From the NCBI GenBank assembly GCA_049293015.1, contig JBATSB010000025.1, positions 33,191 through 97,190 of the forward strand: a DNA stretch of 64,000 nucleotides. Reading direction: 5' to 3'. Shown here piece after piece: positions 8,063 to 16,797 of the stretch (position 1 is its first letter; every line of letters starts with the position of its first letter). The translations under genes and the position numbers were made by a program. This DNA comes from UBA2330 sp049293015. GTDB lineage: Bacteria; Bacteroidota; Ignavibacteria; Tepidaquicellales; Tepidaquicellaceae. The notes under the pieces are model-generated. The model saw nothing but the letters and a program-made list of their open reading frames with translations, searched no databases and was not told the origin of the DNA.

Positions 8063-9649
8063 TTATTTTAGGAGAATCATCCGCTTCGTCTCAGAAAAAT
8101 CTCCCGCATCTAATTTATAAAAATACACCCCGCTCGCAAAATTACTTCCGTCAAATTCAACTTTATAATCTCCTGCACTTTGCTTTTCATTCACAAGTGT
8201 CGCAACTTCATTTCCCAAAACATCAAATACTTTTAGCTTCGCATTACTCGTAACTCGTAATTCGTAATTGATAACTGTTCTCGGGTTGAACGGGTTTGGA
8301 TAATTTTGATGCAACTCAAATTCAGACGGTAATGAATTTGATACATTATTAATTGCTAAGACATCCTGAAAATTATTATTATAAACTGTCTGAACATAAT
8401 CCGAAAGTTCTTTGAGTTTTGTAATGCTGTTTAGATTATATGAACCTCGTGCTATAAGCTGAGCTACTATAATGGATTGCGTGTCGTTTGGGAGGACTGT
8501 GATATTTCCAAAGGAAGTAAATGTTCTCATTTCATCACCTTGATTCATTAGCCAGCCACTACCGGTGACCGGATCACCTGCGAAAGGTTTAACAGTAGGA
8601 AGATTTGTTGTCGGATCAATCCAGTTACTGTTATCTATTTTTCTGCCTTCAAAAAAATAAACTGCCTCCCGATAGTTTCTTGGTCCTTCGAAGGCATTTT
8701 CAGAAATATTAAATGCGTGCAAACCTGTATATTTATAATTTGGTTTTACAATCAAATTTGTAGATCCGGGTGGCTGAAAGTATCTTACTGAATCATTGGA
8801 ATTTGCTGTATATTTAACAGGACTTCTAAGCAGCAACAATCCTACGCTTGGAGGAGCATTTCCATAAGAAGGATCGTTATTATCAAAATTATAAGTATAA
8901 GTTAAATTTCTGTTTGTATCTATACCTGATGCATCATCATAAGCATCACCAATATCATCATCTGTAAATACTCCAAAATACGAATTGTTCCAGATCATAT
9001 TACTTCTGTTTATGATCCTGAATTCAGTAAAGATCACATCACGTAAATTTACATTTGAATAAGCCCAGTTGGTCTGAAGTATCTGTGCTTTTAATGGAGC
9101 AGTATTTCCGGGTGTAGAATTATGATTATCGGAATAGCCATCAGTAAAGGAATAGAACATTGTTTGAGTACCGAGAGGAAAAGGTTTACCAATAGAATTT
9201 GTATAAGCTCCCTGATCTGCCGGCCAGTTTAAATAGTCAGGACTTAATGTATCACCTCTCACAATACTGTATATTCTGTAATCCGGATCACTTTTTCCCT
9301 GCGGATTACCATTATCATCGATAAACCCGGGCAGATATTGTGAACCGTACCAGGCATGTGTAATCAAAGTATCATTCCCAACTTTTGCACCAAGCCAAAT
9401 TCCCGAAACATACTTTGCATTTTTCATTGAATCCTTTGGCCATTCAAATCCAGAGTTAATCCTAGTTGAATCAAGATTAAATATACCATTATTGTGAAAC
9501 CATGATCTGATATTATTTATTTCGAACTTCCCAAAATCTATTCCGGTATGACTGTCATTATTCTGATTTTTTTTATTTTTGAAAATAATGAAAGATGTCA
9601 GTATGAGAAAGAATGTTAAACAACTTATAAATAATATCTTAGTTTTCAT
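8063..9649 (-). CDS. T9SS type A sorting-domain protein, unknown function (paralogue of 10021-11613)
   Basis: 528 aa. An N-terminal signal peptide or membrane segment (KILFISCLTFFLILTSFIIF) is followed by an exported domain of about 410 residues that I cannot assign. The C-terminal 85 residues are a T9SS type A sorting domain (HQNYPNPFNP, then VLGNEVATLVNEK, ending SETKRMILLK), so the protein should cross the outer membrane by T9SS and be released or anchored. It is collinear with the neighbour at 10021: shared blocks include SGIWLGAKVGNDTLI-type, NWPADQGAY-type and GTQTMFYSFTDGY-type segments. The 3-prime 300 nt of the two genes are much more alike than the rest. No terminator is visible downstream. 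Confidence 0.85.
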   Translation of the reverse strand: MKTKILFISCLTFFLILTSFIIFKNKKNQNNDSHTGIDFGKFEINNIRSWFHNNGIFNLDSTRINSGFEWPKDSMKNAKYVSGIWLGAKVGNDTLITHAWYGSQYLPGFIDDNGNPQGKSDPDYRIYSIVRGDTLSPDYLNWPADQGAYTNSIGKPFPLGTQTMFYSFTDGYSDNHNSTPGNTAPLKAQILQTNWAYSNVNLRDVIFTEFRIINRSNMIWNNSYFGVFTDDDIGDAYDDASGIDTNRNLTYTYNFDNNDPSYGNAPPSVGLLLLRSPVKYTANSNDSVRYFQPPGSTNLIVKPNYKYTGLHAFNISENAFEGPRNYREAVYFFEGRKIDNSNWIDPTTNLPTVKPFAGDPVTGSGWLMNQGDEMRTFTSFGNITVLPNDTQSIIVAQLIARGSYNLNSITKLKELSDYVQTVYNNNFQDVLAINNVSNSLPSEFELHQNYPNPFNPRTVINYELRVTSNAKLKVFDVLGNEVATLVNEKQSAGDYKVEFDGSNFASGVYFYKLDAGDFSETKRMILLK

Positions 9650-9712
9650 GAACTATATTTTATTTTGCATTAATTAAAAAACTGCATTTGTTTTCTTAAC
9701 TGCTTTTATATT

Positions 9713-9749
9713 TTGAAACAGAGTTTCATTTTCAAGTGCGTTACCAAAC
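9713..9749 (-). repeat. Dispersed two-hairpin element, partial reverse copy
   Basis: Within the 371-bp gap between the two T9SS paralogues, GAAACAGAGTTTCATTTTCA continuing to AGTGCGTT is the reverse complement of the right part of the element at 11856-11911. The GAAAC/GTTTC hairpin is intact, but the left hairpin is replaced by unrelated sequence. Confidence 0.7.
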
Positions 9750-9883
9750 AGACAGGCTTTCCGATAACGTTTTAAATGCCTCTAAGACTCCAAGACTCAA
9801 AGTTTCAAATCATTTTAGAATTTTTCTAGTAAAGTTAAAATCGGAATTGATCAATATTTCTTTCTTCAACAACCCCCTTCGTT

Positions 9884-9901
9884 CCCCCTTTTTTAAGGGG
9901 G
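9884..9901. repeat. Palindromic CCCCCTT/AAGGGGG hairpin
   Basis: CCCCCTT (9884-9890), TTTT and AAGGGGG (9895-9901) form a perfect 7-bp stem in an otherwise A/T-rich gap. A second C run (9873-9877, followed by TTCGTT) precedes it. Without a T run it is not a clear terminator on either strand; it resembles a short dispersed palindrome. Confidence 0.5.
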
Positions 9902-9978
9902 ACAGACTTCAAAATTATTCAGTGTCGTGCTGTTTTAAATCATCCCGAAATCTATTTTAGGAATGAACAAATTAATTA

Positions 9979-10013
9979 TTAACTACTAACTATTAACTAT
10001 TAACTACTAACTG
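9979..10013. repeat. Heptanucleotide tandem repeat (TTAACTA)n
   Basis: Five consecutive 7-bp units: TTAACTA, CTAACTA, TTAACTA, TTAACTA, CTAACTG. They lie immediately downstream of the minus-strand T9SS gene at 10021. The same heptamer family occurs after ftsZ (58192-58279). Confidence 0.8.
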
Positions 10014-10020
10014 AATATAT

Positions 10021-11613
10021 TTATTTTAGGAGAATCATTCTCTTCGTTTCAGAAAAATTTCCCGCTTCTAATTTATAAAAATACACCCCGCTCGCAAAAT
10101 TACTGCCGTCAAATTCAACTTTATAACTTCCTGTACTTTGCTTTTCATTTACAAGTGTAACAACTTCATTCCCTAAAACATCATACAGTTTTAATGATAC
10201 ATAATTCTTAATTCCTAATTCATAATTAATAATTGTTTTTGGATTAAACGGGTTTGGATAATTCTGATGTAAATTAAATTCTGATGGTAATGAATTTGAA
10301 ATCGGATCAATGCCTACAGTAGTAAAATTATTATCAAAAACATTTTGTACATATTCGGCAGATTGCTTTAGCTTGGTAACACTGTTAAGATTGGTTGTAC
10401 CCTGACTTACTATCTGAGCAATAACAATTGTTTGTGTGTCGCCTGGATTGAGATTCAGGTTACCGATATTCATTTGAAGTCTTCTGTTTCCAAAACCTTG
10501 TAATGTAAATTGATTCCAGCCTGTACCGGATTCAGGATCGCCTGAGTAAGGAAATTTTGTAATTGTATTTGTAATCGGATTTATCCAGTTCGTACCACTT
10601 CTTCTGATACCCTGCATACTAACATAAGTCTCTTTGTAATTATGCGGATCTCCGTTTATTGGATCTGCATTATTGTATACTTGAGTTGAACTAAGTTTTA
10701 TTTCTTTATAACCTATTTTAGTTTTTCTCTGACTCTGACCCGGTATAAATGAATATACAGTATCATATGGATTTCCTGTATATACTTCAGGTCCTTTTAG
10801 TAAAAGAAAAGCATATGAAGGCGGATTTAATCCATAATTTTGGGAGCTGGCAAAGCAATAGGAAAAAATTAAATTCTTAGTACTATCAGATCCAATAGCT
10901 ATATGCTCGTCCTGCGTATCGTCAGACCAGATTGTAAAATAAGAATCGTTCCAGTGTAATGAATTTTTATTTATAATTTTAAATTCAGAAAATAAAACAT
11001 TTCTCATTTCAGTCGGCGGATAATCATTATAACACCATGTTGTCACTTGTACCTGTGCTTTTAAAGGTGCTGTACTTCCCCCATTATTAGTATGTGCTTC
11101 AGGGTATCCATCTGTGTATGAATAAAAAATAGTCTGTGTTCCGGGCATGATCGGCTTTCCAAGAGTATCAAGATAAGCACCCTGACTGACAGGCCAGTTC
11201 ATATAGTCTTTACTTAAAGTATCTCCTTTTACAATTTTATATACTTTGAAATTTGGATCATCCTTTCCTTCAGGTTCTCCGTTTATATTTATAAAACCGG
11301 GCAGATATTCAGATGAATATACAGTAACTGCAATCAGTGTATCATTTCCAACTTTTGCGCCAATCCATAGTCCTGATGCATATCTTAAAAATTTTGATGA
11401 ACCTGTAGGCCATTCAAAAGCTCCGTTCCCGTGGAAAGGATCACGGTTGAATACACCGTTATTCTGAAAATATGTGCTGATATTATTTCCGTTTATCTGT
11501 GCAAAGCTGATAACAGGATTACCGTCTTTTGGAAAATTATTTTCATTATACAAAATGAATGATGTGAATATAAATGAAAGTAATATTGCAGTATATAAAA
11601 TTTTTTTATTCAT
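10021..11613 (-). CDS. T9SS type A sorting-domain protein, unknown function (paralogue of 8063-9649)
   Basis: 530 aa. Signal peptide at residues 1-23 (KKILYTAILLSFIFTSFILY), an unassigned exported domain, then a T9SS type A sorting domain (LHQNYPNPFNPKTIINYEL, VLGNEVVTLVNEK, SETKRMILLK at the end). It is a clear paralogue of the 8063-9649 product along its whole length, so the pair arose by tandem duplication. The gap between them has since filled with repeats. In the sorting domain the stretch INYELGIKNYVSLK is encoded by DNA that looks like the local intergenic AATTCTTAATTCCTAATT repeats. The function of the family is unknown. Confidence 0.85.
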   Translation of the reverse strand: MNKKILYTAILLSFIFTSFILYNENNFPKDGNPVISFAQINGNNISTYFQNNGVFNRDPFHGNGAFEWPTGSSKFLRYASGLWIGAKVGNDTLIAVTVYSSEYLPGFININGEPEGKDDPNFKVYKIVKGDTLSKDYMNWPVSQGAYLDTLGKPIMPGTQTIFYSYTDGYPEAHTNNGGSTAPLKAQVQVTTWCYNDYPPTEMRNVLFSEFKIINKNSLHWNDSYFTIWSDDTQDEHIAIGSDSTKNLIFSYCFASSQNYGLNPPSYAFLLLKGPEVYTGNPYDTVYSFIPGQSQRKTKIGYKEIKLSSTQVYNNADPINGDPHNYKETYVSMQGIRRSGTNWINPITNTITKFPYSGDPESGTGWNQFTLQGFGNRRLQMNIGNLNLNPGDTQTIVIAQIVSQGTTNLNSVTKLKQSAEYVQNVFDNNFTTVGIDPISNSLPSEFNLHQNYPNPFNPKTIINYELGIKNYVSLKLYDVLGNEVVTLVNEKQSTGSYKVEFDGSNFASGVYFYKLEAGNFSETKRMILLK

Positions 11614-11855
11614 AATAAAATTAATGTTTCTTTATAGAGAAATTAGAAATTAATTGATTTAAAAGCAAAGAAATATATTTGAGTTTCGAGTGAAATATTT
11701 TTAGTAATTCTGTGCATTTGAAAATGAAAAACGTTGAAATTTTAACGGAATCAAAGAAAACACCCTGTTTTTCTTCGGAAAGGATTTGCCGTTTGTGGGA
11801 GTTTACCTCCAAGTCTCGAAGGCTCAAAGAAGAATATTTTTAAATTTTTTTAACC

Positions 11856-11911
11856 GCTCGTTCCAAAACTCCCGTTTTGGAACGCACTTGAAAATGAAAC
11901 TCTGTTTCAGA
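11856..11911 (+). repeat. Dispersed two-hairpin element, complete copy 1
   Basis: A 56-bp element containing GTTCCAAAAC/GTTTTGGAAC (perfect 10-bp stem, 4-nt loop) followed by GCACTTGAAAAT and GAAAC-TCT-GTTTC (5-bp stem). It matches the copy at 19017-19072 at 55 of 56 positions by eye. It lies in the 646-bp gap 11614-12259, which otherwise holds only low-complexity DNA, a second inverted pair (12052-12159) and a terminator. Confidence 0.85.
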
Positions 11912-12051
11912 TCAAACAAATGTCTGATGTATATCTATCAGCAAGCTCTTTCTCTTTCAAAAAAATATTTTGAAATAAAACTATTAATATGGTATAGGTG
12001 AAAAATTAAGCTATACCATATTAAGAATTAAATGATAATTTCGAAAACAAT

Positions 12052-12159
12052 TGCCTCGAAGTCTCAAAGACTCCAATACTTAAAATATTAAAATATTAAA
12101 GTATTAAATTATAAAGAATTTAAAACAAAAATCCTTCGAGCCTTAGAGACTTTGAGGCA
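12052..12159. repeat. Imperfect inverted repeat (GCCTCGAAGTCTC family)
   Basis: TGCCTCGAAGTCTCAAAGAC (from 12052) and the reverse complement of CCTTAGAGACTTTGAGGCA (ending at 12159) match with a few mismatches. Related strings occur at 9777-9800 (GCCTCTAAGACTCCAAG) and 11807-11826. The DNA between the arms is A/T-rich with TAAAATAT-type repeats. No coding capacity is seen. Confidence 0.5.
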
Positions 12160-12179
12160 AACCCAATGAGCATGCCAAT

Positions 12180-12216
12180 AAAAAAAAGAGCTTCCCTCAA
12201 AATCAGGAAAGCTCTT
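12180..12216 (-). terminator. Rho-independent terminator of the T9SS four-gene operon
   Basis: Read on the minus strand, AAGAGCTTTCCT pairs with AGGGAAGCTCTT (12-bp stem with one G-U, 7-nt loop) and is followed by a run of T (the A run at 12180-12187 on the plus strand). It lies 44 bp downstream of the stop codon of the 12260-13789 gene. Confidence 0.85.
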
Positions 12217-12259
12217 TTCAAGATAAGAACAAAACTTAAATTTATTATTACTTCAGATA

Positions 12260-13789
12260 TTACTTTGCCAGTATCATCTTCATAGTCCTTGTGAAATTTT
12301 CTGAAACAAGTTTATAAAAATAAACACCTGTCGCAGCATTTAGACCCGAGTCAAATTTTCCATCCCACACAACGCTGTGCTGACCTGGATTTCTTGATTC
12401 ATTATCAATTAACGTCCTCACTTCATTTCCCAAAATATCATAAACCTTCATCGTAACTTTTTCCTGTTTTGGCAATTCAAATTTTATAGTTGTTACAGGA
12501 TTGAAAGGATTAGGATAATTCTGAGACAGATCATAATTCTCAGGGATAGAAGATGTAATATTCGAAACAGCTACTAAACCCGGATAATCAAATCCATATC
12601 TCAGTACTCTTGTGATCTCACCACCCGGAGAATAGCTCCAGACTATATTTCCAGCCGATGTAACTTCAAATAAATTTCCGCTCGTGGATTCTGAGATCAT
12701 TGTATTTCCGTTTGGAAGTCTTTGGTTGCCTCCGAGATGATTTGAATAAAAACCGGATGCACTGTAGCTCCATTCAGTATCAGCAGGTCCGAAAGCCGTA
12801 CCCGAAGTATAGCTGTAAAATCCGGCACTGTCTGTAGGCGGTTGAAATTCGACTACCATAGAAGAGTTAGTACCTTCCCTGTTATTAAAAGCCATTATAT
12901 GTCCGCCGCCCGGAAGACTGTCCGGCACCCAGACACTGTTATGAACTACATTAAATATTTGTGAACCCGGAGCTCTGTAATTTGAAGGTCTTCCCCATCT
13001 GTATAAAATATCTCCGCCTTTTCCGTATCTGCCGCCGGTATGACCTGCAGCTTCAGTAGTTGTAGTGCTGTGATCTATCACATAGACTTCATCCAGCTCA
13101 TGGGATGAAATTACGATCTGATCAAGTGAAGCATTATAACTGATTCCGTTAATATGCATCCAGTCGCCTGATCCTGCACTGCCAACATTGATGTCTAATA
13201 ATTCGGGATGATCTCCGACTACACCGTAATTTGCCTTTGTCGGATCATAATCCTGTATCAGATGATCCCAGAAATGCCACTTCCAAACTATGGTTCCCCC
13301 GTTAGTTCCCGACGGCTGAACTTCAATAAGATGATCCGGCCAGATTACTGCACTGTGATTAAGACCGGCAGCAACTGCGACTGCTGCTGTTTTTACTTCC
13401 CATGCGATCAGAAGTACATTTCCGTTTGGCAAAGGACAAATATCGTGATGTGTCCGATAAGTACTGCTGCTGTAAGTATATTCCCAGACCAAAGGTCCGT
13501 CCCATGAATACTTCTGCACAACACCTGCTGCCGCTCCCCCGTTTATTGTAGAGCCTGTAGAAAGTGCAGGTCTCATAATATCACCGTTTCTTAAAAGATA
13601 AACTGCATATCCGCCGCTTCTGGTATGCGTCCAGAATTTTACAACATTATTATTTAGATCCATCAAATTTGTTCGAGTAGATGAAGCTGTATACAATGTG
13701 TAACCCGGATATGCCTGTGAAAATATTTCATCATTCATATTAAAAAAAATAAACATTATAAGTATCGTGAGAAGTTTTCCTGATTTCAT
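12260..13789 (-). CDS. Arylsulfotransferase-like beta-propeller protein with T9SS sorting domain
   Basis: 509 aa. Signal peptide at residues 1-25 (LLTILIMFIFFNMNDEIFSQA). The body resembles the arylsulfotransferase (ASST) propeller family: repeated WEYT/WKWHFWDH strands, THHDICPLPNGNVLLIAWE, DWMHINGISYNASLDQIVIS and NVVHNSVWVPD, where conserved His residues sit in positions expected for an ASST active site. Known ASSTs transfer sulfate between phenols without PAPS; whether this one is active is unknown. The C terminus is a T9SS domain (QNYPNPFNPVTTIKFELP, VLGNEV-type block as ILGNEVRTL, ending RTMKMILAK). It is the last gene of a four-gene minus-strand unit, 68 bp after the CotH-like gene. 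Confidence 0.8.
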   Translation of the reverse strand: MKSGKLLTILIMFIFFNMNDEIFSQAYPGYTLYTASSTRTNLMDLNNNVVKFWTHTRSGGYAVYLLRNGDIMRPALSTGSTINGGAAAGVVQKYSWDGPLVWEYTYSSSTYRTHHDICPLPNGNVLLIAWEVKTAAVAVAAGLNHSAVIWPDHLIEVQPSGTNGGTIVWKWHFWDHLIQDYDPTKANYGVVGDHPELLDINVGSAGSGDWMHINGISYNASLDQIVISSHELDEVYVIDHSTTTTEAAGHTGGRYGKGGDILYRWGRPSNYRAPGSQIFNVVHNSVWVPDSLPGGGHIMAFNNREGTNSSMVVEFQPPTDSAGFYSYTSGTAFGPADTEWSYSASGFYSNHLGGNQRLPNGNTMISESTSGNLFEVTSAGNIVWSYSPGGEITRVLRYGFDYPGLVAVSNITSSIPENYDLSQNYPNPFNPVTTIKFELPKQEKVTMKVYDILGNEVRTLIDNESRNPGQHSVVWDGKFDSGLNAATGVYFYKLVSENFTRTMKMILAK

Positions 13790-13857
13790 TTATATTAATT
13801 TTGGTTTTTGATTTTTAAAATTAGTTAAAATAGTTAAAATAAATTTTATAGAGTATC

Positions 13858-15435
13858 TTATTTTACAAGAAGCATTTTCTTTGTAACACTTTGGTTAGGT
13901 GTTTTTAAAATATAAAAATATAGTCCGCTTGAAAGATCAGCTCCGTTAAATTCCACAGAGTAATTTCCGGCAGTTTGCTTTTCATTTACTAAGGTTGCTA
14001 CTTCATTTCCCAGAACATCATAAACTTTTAGCGAAACATTATTATTCACTGAGATCTGATAACTGATTATAGTATTTGGGTTAAATGGATTTGGGAAATT
14101 TTGATACAGATTAAAATCATTTACTGTCTCATTGCCATTATATATTCCGACCTCACAGTTTATTCCAAGTGTATTTAATTGTGAAGCTACATTGCTTCTT
14201 CTGGAATTTATAAAAGATTTAACTCCCGGAATTCTGAAACCTGATATGACTAGATCACTTATTATGTTTGTTTCAAATTGCGCATTGGAAAACATCTTTC
14301 TTGGATCTTCATAAACATAAGGTCTGATAAGAGTTGTAATGCTGTCGATCTTTGGAAATAATTTTGATGAAGAAAAATTGTCAGTAAATATTTCACAAAA
14401 TGCCATGAGATATTCCTGTTTGAGCTGAGCATTATTAATGATCTGTCCGAATAAAGGTCTGCCTGTATCACTGCTGACATACGTGACCGGCAATGTTTCT
14501 ACATTTGTCGGACCACCGGGCAATGCTCCTATGCTTAAGCTGGCATCCCAGACTATCCAGTTCATTTTATAATCCGGTGCAAGTGAATAAATATAAAAAT
14601 TCCTTCCGTTATAAACATACGAGTCAAGATTACCCATAAGAATATCCACTGCCATTGCCTTGTAATACGAATTTAGATTTATCTTAGATGAAAAAGTATT
14701 GTATGCATCTGTAGTATGATTTATTGAATCGATAAAACTTACAAGTCTGTCCCAGCCGATCTCGCTGTCTGATTTTATTTCATACCTGTTAGTATAATTT
14801 GAAGTATCAGCACCGTACCATCTGAAGTCCGAGACAAGGTGACTGGTGGATCCGAATGCATCTACAGCCTTAAACTGATCTCCGTCTCCATCTCCAAAGT
14901 GAGTTTCAAGGAAATCACCGTTCACATGTTCTACAAGTGAATAGAATGCAAAAAGAGTATCATTTATTGAAAGTCTCACATAGTTTGCTCTCGGTGCAAC
15001 TATACCAACGCTCTTGCAATAATCTAAATGAATTTTTTCTCTGAGGAAAGAAGGATCATTCCAGAAATTATTCAGATGGACTCCTTTAAGACCATTCCAT
15101 TTTTGACCGCTTACAAATTCATTAAAGCTGAGTCTGAATGATTTTTTATTATTCGGATGTGTATAAGAAGAATTGCCTTTTAAGCGGACACCTACATTAT
15201 TGATTATGGTACCATTAGCAATTACAGTAGCTGATAAATATTGTTCCTCACCCTGATTATAGTAGTAGGTAAGTGAATCCCAGTAGTTTGGCTGTGAGAA
15301 AATAATATTTACATTGTGAACTTGAATCCCTGTAAAAAGACTGTCACCTTCACCCTGAGAATGCACTGATCCCGGAAAAAAGATTCCAGTTACAGTAATC
15401 ATCAGGATTGAAAATGCAATTATGTTTTTTTTCAT
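13858..15435 (-). CDS. CotH kinase-like protein with T9SS sorting domain
   Basis: 525 aa. Signal peptide (residues 1-26, IIAFSILMITVTGIFFPGSV), then a CotH-like domain. Characteristic segments are VGVRLKGNSSY, KKSFRLSFNEF, GVHLNNFWNDPSFLREKI, SLVEHVNGDFLETHFG and the MNWIVWDASLSIG block. CotH proteins are atypical kinases, first known from Bacillus spore coats, that phosphorylate secreted or surface proteins. In exported bacterial versions like this one the substrate is unknown. The C-terminal sorting domain has QNFPNPFNPNTIISYQI, VLGNEVATLVNEK and ends VTKKMLLVK. Sequence similarity to CotH is clear; kinase activity is inferred only. Third gene of the T9SS unit. Confidence 0.82.
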   Translation of the reverse strand: MKKNIIAFSILMITVTGIFFPGSVHSQGEGDSLFTGIQVHNVNIIFSQPNYWDSLTYYYNQGEEQYLSATVIANGTIINNVGVRLKGNSSYTHPNNKKSFRLSFNEFVSGQKWNGLKGVHLNNFWNDPSFLREKIHLDYCKSVGIVAPRANYVRLSINDTLFAFYSLVEHVNGDFLETHFGDGDGDQFKAVDAFGSTSHLVSDFRWYGADTSNYTNRYEIKSDSEIGWDRLVSFIDSINHTTDAYNTFSSKINLNSYYKAMAVDILMGNLDSYVYNGRNFYIYSLAPDYKMNWIVWDASLSIGALPGGPTNVETLPVTYVSSDTGRPLFGQIINNAQLKQEYLMAFCEIFTDNFSSSKLFPKIDSITTLIRPYVYEDPRKMFSNAQFETNIISDLVISGFRIPGVKSFINSRRSNVASQLNTLGINCEVGIYNGNETVNDFNLYQNFPNPFNPNTIISYQISVNNNVSLKVYDVLGNEVATLVNEKQTAGNYSVEFNGADLSSGLYFYILKTPNQSVTKKMLLVK

Positions 15436-15510
15436 TATAAGTTTTTTGTGAAAAGTTTTTAAATTTTATTAACTAATATTTTATATAATATATATATGGT
15501 ATTGCAACTC

Positions 15511-16713
15511 TTATTTTAAGAGAATAAGTTTTTTAATATCTGAAAATGTTATTCCATTATTTCCTGAAAATTCCATTCTATAAAAATAAACTCCTGACTG
15601 AAGATCTCTTCCGTTAAAAGTAGATTGATAATTTCCTGCATTAATATTGCCGTCATATAAAACTGAGATCTCTTTTCCAAGTACATCATAAACTTTCAAT
15701 TTCACATTTCCATTTAGCGGGATAGAAAAACTTATCTTTGTATCCGGGTTAAATGGATTAGGATAATTCTGTTCAAGTCTGAAATTATCTGCGATCACAT
15801 TACCTGTATTAATTAATAAAGGTACATCCTGTTCGTTAAGTCTGAGAGGATTGTCAGCACCGCCGGTGGGGTTAACTGTATTTGTACCACTCGGCCAGAT
15901 ACCGTCGCCGTCAGTTTTGAATTTTACAACAGATGCATCTGAAAGACTGAGTACATTAACTCTTTTGACTCCTCCGGGAAGTATATTCGGAATAAGCGTT
16001 CCCCATCTGCCGTCTCTTGAATCCACACTGTCCTTATAATATTTTACAAGATTCGTCATTACAGTTGTATCAATTCCGTCACTTTCGACAAATACCATAC
16101 TCAGAGGTCTTCCGCTGTTATTGATATTGTCATAGATCGTTATAATATTTTTTGGACTGGCAAGAGAAATTCCATAAAGTCCTGTACATGAATTTGCATC
16201 GGCTGTAGTAGAGAATGCGAGAACTTTTATAGAATCATTTAATGCAAATCTGTATAAAGTAGAACCGTTGCCTGCACTGTCCAGAGTTATGGTAGGGTAA
16301 ATATAATTTCCTGCTGTGAATCTTGCATTTCCGGTATTCACAAATCCAAACCAGCCTGTATAACTTCCGCTGCCGTTTGTCAGGATCGAATCATAACCTC
16401 CCGGATTTGAAAGACTGGTAGAAGAAGTATATCTGTAATCATCACCATGAATAAAGAGCGGATTTCCCGCACCGGAATTTGTCCCGCCAAAGTCATTATA
16501 AATACATGCATTTAAATAATATCTGTAATAAGAATTCGGTAAAAGTCCGCTGAGAGTAGCTCTGTAAACATATGGCAGTCGGGTACTTGTACCTGATCCC
16601 ATGTACTGAGGAACTATTTCACCTGTGAAATTTGACTGCACTACCTGTGATTGCACTACCGGTAATGTTGATATAATAAATAGTAGAGTAAAGATAATTT
16701 TTTTCATGATCAT
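15511..16713 (-). CDS. T9SS type A sorting-domain protein of unknown function
   Basis: 400 aa. Signal peptide (residues about 3-23, KKIIFTLLFIISTLPVVQSQ). The exported part contains beta-strand-rich sequence such as YVYRATLSGLLPNSYYRYYL and RWGTLIPNILPGGVKRVNVL; I do not recognise a catalytic family. It ends in a T9SS domain (LEQNYPNPFNPDTKISFSIP, VLGKEISVLYDG, IKKLILLK). The start used is the ATG giving MIMKK; the second Met, two codons on, is equally possible. It lies 75 bp from the CotH-like gene and 84 bp from the propeller gene, suggesting co-transcription. Confidence 0.78.
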   Translation of the reverse strand: MIMKKIIFTLLFIISTLPVVQSQVVQSNFTGEIVPQYMGSGTSTRLPYVYRATLSGLLPNSYYRYYLNACIYNDFGGTNSGAGNPLFIHGDDYRYTSSTSLSNPGGYDSILTNGSGSYTGWFGFVNTGNARFTAGNYIYPTITLDSAGNGSTLYRFALNDSIKVLAFSTTADANSCTGLYGISLASPKNIITIYDNINNSGRPLSMVFVESDGIDTTVMTNLVKYYKDSVDSRDGRWGTLIPNILPGGVKRVNVLSLSDASVVKFKTDGDGIWPSGTNTVNPTGGADNPLRLNEQDVPLLINTGNVIADNFRLEQNYPNPFNPDTKISFSIPLNGNVKLKVYDVLGKEISVLYDGNINAGNYQSTFNGRDLQSGVYFYRMEFSGNNGITFSDIKKLILLK

Positions 16714-16797
16714 TTTAATTTTGTAATGTTTATCAATTTTTCAATTGTTCCAAATCATTAATTCTGATTGAAAATTGGGTTAATTAGTTTAAATCAT

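Noticed and set aside
9736..9960. 74-aa plus-strand ORF between the T9SS paralogues
   Set aside because: It crosses the dispersed repeat and the CCCCC/GGGGG palindrome and lacks any protein-like pattern.
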